Source: JANPLN01 sp043757265 (GTDB lineage Bacteria; Bdellovibrionota; Bdellovibrionia; Bdellovibrionales; JAGQZY01). From it: 64,000 bases of DNA. The translations under genes and the position numbers were made by a program. The notes below the pieces were generated by a model. The model was not told where the DNA came from. It did not search any database and worked only from the letters and a program-made list of their open reading frames with translations. Shown here piece after piece: positions 9,134 through 15,607 of this stretch. The stretch is from the NCBI GenBank assembly GCA_043757265.1, contig JAYUQP010000091.1, positions 1-64,000 of the forward strand, in the 5' to 3' direction. Every line of letters starts with the position of its first letter. Positions within the stretch are counted from its first letter, which is position 1.

Positions 9134-9875
9134 TCCTGCCTCGGAACAAGACTCGTACACTCTGGTAGAACATCTATCGGAGTTGCGAACACGCATTGTC
9201 TATTCGCTTTATGCCATCGTTCTTTTTACCTGTGGTGCCTGGTACTTTAGCGAACAACTATTTGATTTTGTGCGTGCGCCCATCACAGGGCTTTTGCCAC
9301 CGGGAGAGGGGCTTTATTTTAACGCTCCCACCGAAAAGTTTATGGCACACATCAAGGTTTCGGTGATCGCTGGGCTGGTTGTGGCATGCCCCGTTTGGAT
9401 ATATCACGTTTGGAAATTTATCGAGCCTGGTCTTTACGTGAAGGAAAAAAAGTTTGGCAGGTATTTTATTTTTTTCGGAACTCTTCTGTTTCTTGTTGGT
9501 GTGAGCTTTGCTTATTTTTTAGTGTTGCCAGCGGGCCTCAAAGTTTTGATGGAGTTTGGCGGAACGACAGACAAAGCCCTTATCACAATCGATTACTACG
9601 TTTCGTTTTTCCTCATGACAATTTTAGTTTTTGGAGCTGCCTTTGAGATGCCTCTTGTCATTGTTCTTTTGGGAATGATGGGAATAGTTTCTAGCCGCGG
9701 CCTAGGACGGATGCGGCGCTATGCCATCGTTGTGATTGCTGTTGTTTCGGCTGTATTTACCCCACCCGACGCCATCAGCATGATCCTTTTGGCGGTTCCA
9801 TTAGTACTTCTCTACGAGATATCCATTATTGTTTTGCGTTTTATTGAGCCTAAAGAAAATAAGCTCAAATGGTAG
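9108..9875 (+). CDS. tatC: Twin-arginine translocase subunit TatC
   Basis: 255 residues with six predicted membrane helices. The segment LVEHLSELRTRIVYSLYAIV near residues 19-38 is the conserved cytoplasmic N-terminus of TatC that contacts the twin-arginine signal, and FIEPGLYVKEKKF is the conserved first cytoplasmic loop region. The start lies inside the tatB 3' end, which indicates translational coupling. Slightly acidic, Gln/Asp-rich first 17 residues precede the core. Confidence 0.93.
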   Translation: MTIKNQAHDPASEQDSYTLVEHLSELRTRIVYSLYAIVLFTCGAWYFSEQLFDFVRAPITGLLPPGEGLYFNAPTEKFMAHIKVSVIAGLVVACPVWIYHVWKFIEPGLYVKEKKFGRYFIFFGTLLFLVGVSFAYFLVLPAGLKVLMEFGGTTDKALITIDYYVSFFLMTILVFGAAFEMPLVIVLLGMMGIVSSRGLGRMRRYAIVVIAVVSAVFTPPDAISMILLAVPLVLLYEISIIVLRFIEPKENKLKW

Positions 9876-11329
9876 AAACGGTTTCTACGCAAATCGACTT
9901 CTCAAACGAGGAAATCGATTTCTCGCAAGTCGGATTTACTGCCGTTGTGAGCGACCTGCACCTCTGCGAGTCGGAACCACCGAATAAAAAACATCCACTC
10001 TGGAAAAAATTTAAATCCACCGAATTTTATTTTGATAACGAGTTTTTCTCTTTCCTGAAATTCATCCACAAAGAAGCACAAGGAAAAACTGTTGAGCTCA
10101 TTTTAAACGGGGATATTTTCGATTTTGACAGTGTTACTTCCTTTCCCAAACAGCCGGGGTACCATGTGTCATGGCTGGAGTCCCGTCGGGGTTTAGATAC
10201 AGAAAAAGAAAAATCGATTTATAAAATCGAAGTGATTCTTCGCGATCACCCGATTTGGGTAGAGGCATTAAGCTGGTTTGTCGGCGAAGGACATCGAGTG
10301 GTGTTTGTCATCGGCAATCACGATCTAGAACTGAATTGGCTGGATGTACAAAAAAAAATTCTAGAGCTTTTAAAGTTGAACATTGAACAACGTCGACAGG
10401 TGCGATTTGTCGAGTGGTTTTATATCAGCAACAAAGACACCTTGGTTGAGCACGGACATCAGCATGATCCATTTTGTTGTATGCAAGACCCCATCAACCC
10501 CATTGTTGTGGATTACAATCGGTTGCTCGTGCGCCTGCCATTTGGGGACATCGCTTGCCGTTATCTCAGCAATGGAATGGGTTTTTTTAATCCGCACGTG
10601 GATGCCAACTATTTACTATCAGCATGGGGTTTTACAAAAGCGTACTTTAAATACATGTTACGCGCTCAACCTTTGCTAATCTGGACAGGGTTTTGGTCCA
10701 CCGTAATTGCCTTTGTACAAACCCTCAGGCACCGATCGTTGAGGTCATTGCAAAATCCTCTTACCATCGAAGACCGCGTCGACGAGATTGCTAAAAAAGC
10801 AAATGCCACACCGAGAATGGTGCGCGAGCTGCAACCCCTTTTTGCGCAACCGATTTCAGACAGCCCCCTCAAAATTTTAAAGGAGCTGTGGTTGGACCGC
10901 ACGTTTATCTTTGTGTTTGGTTTTTTTCTACTTATCTATGCATTTTTGCTTGTCGATAAAATCTATCAGATTTCGTTCTATTGGCTGCTTGTGCCCGTGG
11001 GAATCTTGTTTCCGCCTTATTTTCTTTACAGTCGCAACGTTCAATCCTATGTATCGCATTACAAAAAACCCGACGAAGAAATTTTGTCGCTCTCTGGCAT
11101 GATCACATCGACCAAAAGAATTATTTACGGGCATACCCACGTAGTGCGGCACGAAATTATCGGAGCCATCGAACATCTAAACCCAGGAACTTGGTCGCCG
11201 GCGTTTTTGGACGTAGAGTGTACGAAGTTTCAGGGGCAAAAGGCCTTCATCTGGATATCCCCTCAACCTGATGGGTTGCGAAGCGCCAAACTCATGCAGG
11301 TGAACGGGGAAACCATCAGCGAGATTTAG
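9869..11329 (+). CDS. Membrane-associated calcineurin-like metallophosphoesterase
   Basis: 486 residues, start overlapping the tatC stop. It has all metallophosphoesterase motifs: SDLHL (Asp29, His31), NGDIFDFD near 85, GNHDLEL near 150, a His-rich VEHGHQHDPF near 195, and IYGHTHVVRH near 418. Between motifs, around residues 347-385, two hydrophobic segments suggest anchoring in the inner membrane as a hairpin. The GDIFD/GNHD layout resembles LpxH-like UDP-diacylglucosamine hydrolases, but the size and membrane insertion differ, so the substrate is unknown. It is probably cotranscribed with tatBC. Confidence 0.82.
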   Translation: MVETVSTQIDFSNEEIDFSQVGFTAVVSDLHLCESEPPNKKHPLWKKFKSTEFYFDNEFFSFLKFIHKEAQGKTVELILNGDIFDFDSVTSFPKQPGYHVSWLESRRGLDTEKEKSIYKIEVILRDHPIWVEALSWFVGEGHRVVFVIGNHDLELNWLDVQKKILELLKLNIEQRRQVRFVEWFYISNKDTLVEHGHQHDPFCCMQDPINPIVVDYNRLLVRLPFGDIACRYLSNGMGFFNPHVDANYLLSAWGFTKAYFKYMLRAQPLLIWTGFWSTVIAFVQTLRHRSLRSLQNPLTIEDRVDEIAKKANATPRMVRELQPLFAQPISDSPLKILKELWLDRTFIFVFGFFLLIYAFLLVDKIYQISFYWLLVPVGILFPPYFLYSRNVQSYVSHYKKPDEEILSLSGMITSTKRIIYGHTHVVRHEIIGAIEHLNPGTWSPAFLDVECTKFQGQKAFIWISPQPDGLRSAKLMQVNGETISEI

Positions 11330-11422
11330 GCTGCGAGGCGGCGAAGAGTCATCCGGAGCACCGACGGAATCGTAAATGCCCAGAACTATTAAGATAAAAT
11401 TAAACTGATGGTTGCCAAATCT

Positions 11423-11450
11423 GATGCGAACGCATCCTTTTATTTCTTTT
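11423..11450 (+). terminator. Probable terminator after the metallophosphoesterase gene
   Basis: GATGC-GAAC-GCATC forms a short stem (11423-11436, can extend to 6 bp) and is followed by a T-rich tract CCTTTTATTTCTTTT. It separates the tatBC group from the histone-fold gene. The stem is short, so strength is uncertain. Confidence 0.45.
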
Positions 11451-11477
11451 GAACTCTCAGGATCACTAATATAGATT
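11449..11477 (+). promoter_or_regulatory. Candidate promoter for the histone-fold gene
   Basis: TTGAAC (11449-11454), a 17-base spacer, then TAGATT (11472-11477). Both hexamers are partial matches to the sigma-70 consensus with ideal spacing. A strong AGGAGGT ribosome site at 11501-11507 precedes the ATG at 11512. Confidence 0.45.
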
Positions 11478-11511
11478 CTAGTAAGCAATTTATGCACTTT
11501 AGGAGGTCTTT

Positions 11512-11706
11512 ATGGCTGACGTTCTTGTCGTCACGAGCAAAGTAAAAAAACACATTAAAGACAAATATGGCTTTAATACTTCGGCTGAAACCATCGCGAT
11601 TCTCAGCAAAGCCGTAGAAGCTTTATGTGAAAAAGGTTCAGAGACTGCAAAGGCAGATGGACGCAAAACGGTTATGGCGAGAGATATTGTTATCGATCAT
11701 CTTTAA
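11512..11706 (+). CDS. Small histone-fold protein (bacterial histone, HBb type)
   Basis: 64 residues: a single histone fold with almost no tails. Helix-loop-helix content fits alpha1 (about 8-16), alpha2 (about 24-46) and a short alpha3 after the loop. The segment ADGRKTVMARDI (48-59) matches the archaeal histone loop-2/alpha3 signature GRKTIKAEDI, with the Arg51-Thr53 pair and the Arg57/Asp58 clamp. The N-terminus carries Lys10, 12, 13, 16 and 18. Bdellovibrio bacteriovorus is known to have such a histone (Bd0055), reported to be essential and to bind and bend DNA as a dimer, so a nucleoid role is inferred. It has its own promoter, a strong Shine-Dalgarno and a terminator, which suggests high expression. 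A CBF/NF-Y-like or DUF1931-type fold is the alternative reading. Confidence 0.85.
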   Translation: MADVLVVTSKVKKHIKDKYGFNTSAETIAILSKAVEALCEKGSETAKADGRKTVMARDIVIDHL

Positions 11707-11729
11707 ACCGATCTAAATTTAGACATCAA

Positions 11730-11764
11730 AATAGGTCTGCCTCATAAAGCAGGCCTATTTTTTT
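11730..11764 (+). terminator. Intrinsic terminator of the histone-fold gene
   Basis: AATAGGTCTGC (11730-11740) pairs with GCAGGCCTATT (11749-11759), 11 bp with one G-U pair and an 8-base loop, followed by a run of T to 11764. This isolates the histone gene as a single-gene transcript upstream of rplU. Confidence 0.88.
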
Positions 11765-11786
11765 GCCTTTGAAGTAGGCGGTTTTA

Positions 11787-11792
11787 TTGACA
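11787..11792 (+). promoter_or_regulatory. Candidate -35 element for rplU-rpmA-obg
   Basis: A perfect TTGACA lies between the histone terminator and rplU. No good -10 hexamer is visible at 16-18 bases downstream, so only the -35 box is claimed. Because a terminator lies just upstream, the rplU operon must have a promoter in this short interval. Confidence 0.4.
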
Positions 11793-11818
11793 AAACTTTT
11801 GCGCTGTGGCACTTCTTT

Positions 11819-11834
11819 ACCTCCTTCAGGAGGT
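11819..11834 (+). promoter_or_regulatory. Hairpin covering the rplU Shine-Dalgarno
   Basis: ACCTCC (11819-11824), loop TTCA, GGAGGT (11829-11834): a perfect 6-bp stem in which the ribosome-binding site of rplU (ATG at 11838) is the 3' arm. If the transcript starts far enough upstream, this would hide the Shine-Dalgarno and could allow autoregulation by L21. If the transcript starts near 11820, the stem could not form fully. Confidence 0.4.
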
Positions 11835-11837
11835 CCT

Positions 11838-12371
11838 ATGTACGCAGTCATCCGCACCGGCGGTAAACAATATAAAGTCAAAGCGGGAGACGTTGTTCGC
11901 GTCGAGAAGCTCGAAAAAAATCTTGGTGATGAATTTAACATGAATGAAGTTCTCATAGTCTCTGGCGAAACGACACAGTTTGGATCGCCACTTGTGAAGG
12001 ACGCTGTAGTGACTGTTGTGGTCACTCATCAAAGCAAAAGTCCAAAAATTATTATTTTCAAACGCCGTCGTCGCCAGGGTTACAGACGTCTTACTGGCCA
12101 CAGACAACCGTACACAGAATTATTTGTAAAATCGATTGTCGGACCCAGTGGCGAAAAAGAAGTGACAGAGATGTCAGCTCCGGTAAAAGATCCTGCGAAG
12201 AAAGCGGCGAAAATGGCTGCGTTAGCTAACGGCGAGAAGAAAGTGGCAAAAGTTAAAAAAGCAGCTTCTGCTCCTAAGAAGAAAGCCGCTGCTCCCAAAG
12301 CGAAGAAGGCCGCGCCTAAAGCAAAAACTGCAGTTGCGGCTAAAAAGAAAACCGCAAAGAAAACTAAATAA
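11838..12371 (+). CDS. rplU: Ribosomal protein bL21 with a long Lys/Ala/Pro-rich C-terminal tail
   Basis: 177 residues from ATG 11838, chosen because it follows AGGAGGT and begins MYAVIRTGGKQYKVKAGD, the canonical L21 start. Residues 1-105 are the L21 core (with the KRRRRQGYRRLTGHRQPYT 23S-binding segment). Residues 112-177 are an extra tail made of Lys, Ala and Pro with repeated AAPKAKK/KKAAPK patterns, resembling the C-terminal domain of histone H1. Family members are usually about 103 residues, so the tail is a lineage-specific addition. It is likely cotranscribed with rpmA and obg. Confidence 0.93.
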   Translation: MYAVIRTGGKQYKVKAGDVVRVEKLEKNLGDEFNMNEVLIVSGETTQFGSPLVKDAVVTVVVTHQSKSPKIIIFKRRRRQGYRRLTGHRQPYTELFVKSIVGPSGEKEVTEMSAPVKDPAKKAAKMAALANGEKKVAKVKKAASAPKKKAAAPKAKKAAPKAKTAVAAKKKTAKKTK

Positions 12372-12407
12372 GTAGTTAACTAAATAATTATATAACAGAG
12401 GTGAAGT

Positions 12408-12674
12408 ATGGCATCGAAGAAAGCCGCCGGTAGTACAAAGAACGGTCGCGACAGCCAAAGTAAGAGACTAGGTGTTAAAAGATTTGGTGGCGAAAATGTA
12501 ACGCCGGGAACTATTATAGTTCGCCAGCGAGGCACAGAATTCTATGTTGGTAATAACGTCCGTATCGGCCGTGACCACACTATTTATTCTGTAATCCAAG
12601 GCCAAGTTAAGTTTGAGCGCATCACAAAACAAAAATTTAAAGTGAGTGTTTATTCCGAAGCTAAATCGGCATAA
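12408..12674 (+). CDS. rpmA: Ribosomal protein bL27
   Basis: 88 residues beginning MASKKAAGSTKNGRDSQSKR, the conserved, flexible N-terminus that reaches the peptidyl-transferase centre, and containing RFGGENVTPGTIIVRQRGTE. Length and sequence are ordinary for L27. It follows rplU by 36 bases with GAGG ahead of the ATG. The first-residue context (MASKK) shows no Firmicutes-type cleaved N-terminal extension. Confidence 0.97.
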   Translation: MASKKAAGSTKNGRDSQSKRLGVKRFGGENVTPGTIIVRQRGTEFYVGNNVRIGRDHTIYSVIQGQVKFERITKQKFKVSVYSEAKSA

Positions 12675-12690
12675 TCTGATTTTGAGCGTA

Positions 12691-12709
12691 GCGAGAGGTT
12701 CCCTCTCGC
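12691..12709 (+). other. Hairpin between rpmA and obg
   Basis: GCGAGAGG (12691-12698), loop TTC, CCTCTCGC (12702-12709): a perfect 8-bp stem. No T-run follows directly, so it may protect mRNA or attenuate rather than terminate. It lies within the 70-base gap before obg. Confidence 0.55.
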
Positions 12710-12744
12710 GCCAATCTTATCGCTTTTATTCGTAGCGAGTCCCA

Positions 12745-13785
12745 ATGAAGTTCGTTGATCAAATTAAAATTCAATTGCAATCAGGAAAAGGCGGGCCTGG
12801 AAAAGTGAGCTTTCGCCGTGAAGCACTTGTGCCACGCGGAGGACCTGATGGCGGAGACGGCGGTCGTGGTGGCCACGTTGTTTTTCGTGCCACGCTCAAT
12901 GTGAGCAGTCTTTATTCCTACACTGGGAAAAGAAAACTCCAAGCCGAAAATGGTCATCCTGGTGACTTTCAAAATATGAGTGGTCCTGATGGAAAAGATC
13001 TCCTCGTTGATGTGCCAGTCGGAACCGTTGTGAAAGATCTCGATGGACAAATTCTCCTCGATATCGAAAAAGCGGGTGATTATAAGTTTTTAACTGGCGG
13101 CCGTGGCGGAAAAGGAAACACATTTTTTAAAACGAGTGTGAATCAGGCCCCAACCTACGCACAACCAGGTGAACCTGCTCAGACGGTCGACGTGATTATC
13201 GAAATCAAGACGATTGCCGATGTGGGAATTATTGGATTTCCAAATGCTGGAAAATCAACACTCGTGTCTTCTGTCACAGCAGCAAAGCCAATCATTGCAG
13301 ATTATCCATTCACAACACTCAATCCACAGCTTGGCGTTGTATCGATTGCAGAGGACCGAAATTTTATCATCGCGGATATTCCAGGACTCATCAAGGGTGC
13401 GCATCTGGGGCAAGGTCTGGGCCATAAATTTTTAAAACATATTGAGCGCACAAAATGCTTCGTACATCTGTTAGATGTAAGTGATTTTTCTGATCGAGAT
13501 GTGTTGCAGGATTACAGCGATATCAATGAGGAATTAAAAGCTTACGATAAACTCAACAATGAGCAAGAGGGCTATCGCTCTTTGTCGGGGCGGCCGCAAG
13601 TTGTTGTGTTCAACAAGATCGATTCGACCACTCCGGATCGGCTTGAGTATTTGCAAGCGCAATTCCATAAGAAAGGTTTAGCCGATGTGCTGAGTGTTTC
13701 TGCAGCAACTAGAACCAATCTGGCCAAACTTGTAAATAGATTATCAGAGATCGTTTTCGTAAAGGAATCAAACAATGAAGAGTGA
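12745..13785 (+). CDS. obg: GTPase Obg/CgtA
   Basis: 346 residues. The glycine-rich Obg fold covers residues 1-158 (GGPDGGDGGRGGHV near 29-42). The G domain follows: G1 GFPNAGKST near 167, switch I with DYPFTTLNPQLG, G3 DIPGLI, G4 FNKID near 288. There is no C-terminal OCT domain, as in many Proteobacteria. Obg is a 50S-assembly GTPase that also responds to ppGpp. Its neighbours L21, L27, RsfS and RlmH all act on the large subunit, and the start of the next gene overlaps by 11 bases. Confidence 0.96.
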   Translation: MKFVDQIKIQLQSGKGGPGKVSFRREALVPRGGPDGGDGGRGGHVVFRATLNVSSLYSYTGKRKLQAENGHPGDFQNMSGPDGKDLLVDVPVGTVVKDLDGQILLDIEKAGDYKFLTGGRGGKGNTFFKTSVNQAPTYAQPGEPAQTVDVIIEIKTIADVGIIGFPNAGKSTLVSSVTAAKPIIADYPFTTLNPQLGVVSIAEDRNFIIADIPGLIKGAHLGQGLGHKFLKHIERTKCFVHLLDVSDFSDRDVLQDYSDINEELKAYDKLNNEQEGYRSLSGRPQVVVFNKIDSTTPDRLEYLQAQFHKKGLADVLSVSAATRTNLAKLVNRLSEIVFVKESNNEE

Positions 13786-14815
13786 GTTGATCGCCATTTA
13801 TGGTGGGACCTTTGATCCATTCCATATGGGGCATACCTATTGTCTTCAGACAATTTTCGAAAAAACAAAAATCGATAAGGTTTTCGTTATTCCAGCACAT
13901 CAAAATCCGCTCAAGGATTTTGTCGAAGGACCTACTCCAGAACAACGGGCCGACATGGTTCGCGCTGGTCTTCAAGATTTTGATAATGTCGAGGTCGACG
14001 ACCAGGAAATTTTACGAAAAGGAAAAAGCTATACAATCCAGACGGTGGAAAAATACCTCGAAAAATACTCGGCCGAACAGCTTCACCTCGTTGTTGGATT
14101 GGATGAGTTCTATCAACTTCACAAGTGGAACCAGTTTGAAAAACTTTTGGGAATGTGCAATTTCATCGTGGTCAGTCGGCCGGGTAATATTTTGCCATTT
14201 AGCCGAGAGGATCTGCCGGTAGAACTACGTCCATATGTTGACGTCCTGGATCGCTCGTTTATTGCTCTGACCACGGGAAGAACGGTAGAGTTTTTGCGAG
14301 TCAAAGGCATTGATGTGGCTGCGACGGAAATTCGAAAATATTTGAAAACTAATCGTAGCGTCGACAAATTTTTGGATATTCGAGTCGAAGAGTATATCCG
14401 CGAGCATAATCTGTATCCCCTCATCGGGCCCAAAGTGGGCGATTATCGCGTATTCACCGAGTTTTGCGCCAATACCTTGTTTGAGCGAAAAGCGATCAAT
14501 GTGCGAGCCCTTCATTTGCAAAATATCATCGCCCCATCAGACTATGTAATTATCTCATCAGGCACGAGCAAGCGTCATGCTCAGTCTTTAGGTGAATGGC
14601 TTACTAAAGAAGTCAAAAATCAATATGGTCTTACGCCGATTGGTATCGAGGGCATGGAAGAAGGCCGTTGGGTCCTCATCGACTTTGGCTTATTGATTGT
14701 TCATATTTTTTACGATTACGTTCGCATGGAATACAATTTGGAAAGTTTATGGAGAACGGCTGAAGATCTTAAGCTTCAAGATCCATTTCTCGAAAAGCCA
14801 GAAACAGGTAAGTAA
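13775..14815 (+). CDS. nadD-rsfS: Fusion of NadD (nicotinate-nucleotide adenylyltransferase) and RsfS (ribosome silencing factor)
   Basis: A single uninterrupted 346-codon frame. Residues 1 to about 212 are NadD: IYGGTFDPFHMGH (8-20) is the nucleotidyl-transferase signature, FVIPAHQNPLKD follows, VVGLDEFYQLHKW is the substrate motif, and ATEIRKYL is the second conserved motif. Residues about 225-340 are RsfS/DUF143, with the DYVIISSGTSKRHAQSL and VLIDFGLLIVHIFYDYVRMEYNLE motifs. NadD makes nicotinate adenine dinucleotide for NAD; RsfS binds L14 and blocks subunit joining in starvation. These genes are often adjacent as separate ORFs; here they are one polypeptide. It overlaps obg by 11 bases. 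Confidence 0.9.
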   Translation: MKSELIAIYGGTFDPFHMGHTYCLQTIFEKTKIDKVFVIPAHQNPLKDFVEGPTPEQRADMVRAGLQDFDNVEVDDQEILRKGKSYTIQTVEKYLEKYSAEQLHLVVGLDEFYQLHKWNQFEKLLGMCNFIVVSRPGNILPFSREDLPVELRPYVDVLDRSFIALTTGRTVEFLRVKGIDVAATEIRKYLKTNRSVDKFLDIRVEEYIREHNLYPLIGPKVGDYRVFTEFCANTLFERKAINVRALHLQNIIAPSDYVIISSGTSKRHAQSLGEWLTKEVKNQYGLTPIGIEGMEEGRWVLIDFGLLIVHIFYDYVRMEYNLESLWRTAEDLKLQDPFLEKPETGK

Positions 14816-14821
14816 TTCGTG

Positions 14822-15295
14822 ATGCAAATGCGACTGCTTGTTGTCTCTGAAGACAAAGAAAAGTGGCTAGCCCTTACACAACAAGTTTACGCCAAAAAAA
14901 TAAATCACTTTGTTAAATTTGAAGTTATTGCCCTTAAGCCGTACCGCGAGGCGCGCGAAAAAATTGAAGAAAAACTAGAACGAGAAGCTGAACGTATCTT
15001 TAAAAAGCTCGACGAAAAAGATTATGTGGTCCTTTGCGATGTTGAAGGCAAAGCCATGTCCTCCATAATTTTTTCGCAAAAAATATCGAGCCTGCAAGAG
15101 CATTATAGCTCACGTCGATGCACATTTATCATCGGTGGAGCGTATGGCGTGAGTGAAAGTCTTAAAAGACGAGCCAACGATAAAATAAGTTTTTCTAAAA
15201 TGACAATGAACCATCACGTAGCACAGTTATTCTTGCTCGAACAAATCTACCGCGCCTACACCATTTTAAAAAATATCCCCTACCACAACGAATAA
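14822..15295 (+). CDS. rlmH: 23S rRNA pseudouridine-1915 N3-methyltransferase RlmH
   Basis: About 157 residues from ATG 14822 (GTG at 14819 is an equally close alternative). The C-terminal SPOUT knot motifs are clear: FIIGGAYGVSESLK for SAM binding and the closing KMTMNHHVAQLFLLEQIYRA followed by KNIPYHNE, which is nearly invariant in RlmH. The enzyme methylates pseudouridine 1915 in helix 69 of assembled ribosomes. It directly follows nadD-rsfS and ends the block of 50S-related genes. Confidence 0.95.
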   Translation: MQMRLLVVSEDKEKWLALTQQVYAKKINHFVKFEVIALKPYREAREKIEEKLEREAERIFKKLDEKDYVVLCDVEGKAMSSIIFSQKISSLQEHYSSRRCTFIIGGAYGVSESLKRRANDKISFSKMTMNHHVAQLFLLEQIYRAYTILKNIPYHNE

Positions 15296-15298
15296 CCC

Positions 15299-15377
15299 GG
15301 ACAATCCGGTGCCAGGTCCTGTTTAATTCGGAGCAAATTCTGTTCCGAATTAAACAGGACCTGGCACCGGATTGTCC
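15299..15377. repeat. Perfect 34-bp inverted repeat (REP/MITE-like)
   Basis: Left arm 15299-15332 and right arm 15344-15377 are exact reverse complements with an 11-base loop. Arms begin GGACAATCCGGTGCCAGGTC and end ATTCGGA. It starts 3 bases after the rlmH stop and could also terminate transcription. Its perfection suggests recent mobility or strong selection; such palindromes are often moved by REP-associated tyrosine transposases. No other copy is in this window. Confidence 0.92.
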
Positions 15378-15607
15378 TGAGCGAAGCGAAGGATCTAAGC
15401 GATTCATTTTGAAACGTAGGGTTTTTGGAAATCAGAACCATGAGAGTTTTCGTTAAAAGTATAATTTGATCATGGAAGCGCCGGATTATTCGGATTCAAA
15501 AGAGGTTTGGCCTCACATCGAACTTCGTATTTAGAAACCAGCTTGTCGTCTGTGCGCCACAGCGGCGGCGATATGACAGCCTCATGGGGCGTTGGAGCCT
15601 GGCGGAT

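Noticed and set aside
15411..15607. Possible 20-codon open frame (ATG at 15472) between the 34-bp repeat and kup
   Set aside because: Very short, no ribosome site, and no conservation can be judged from one sequence.
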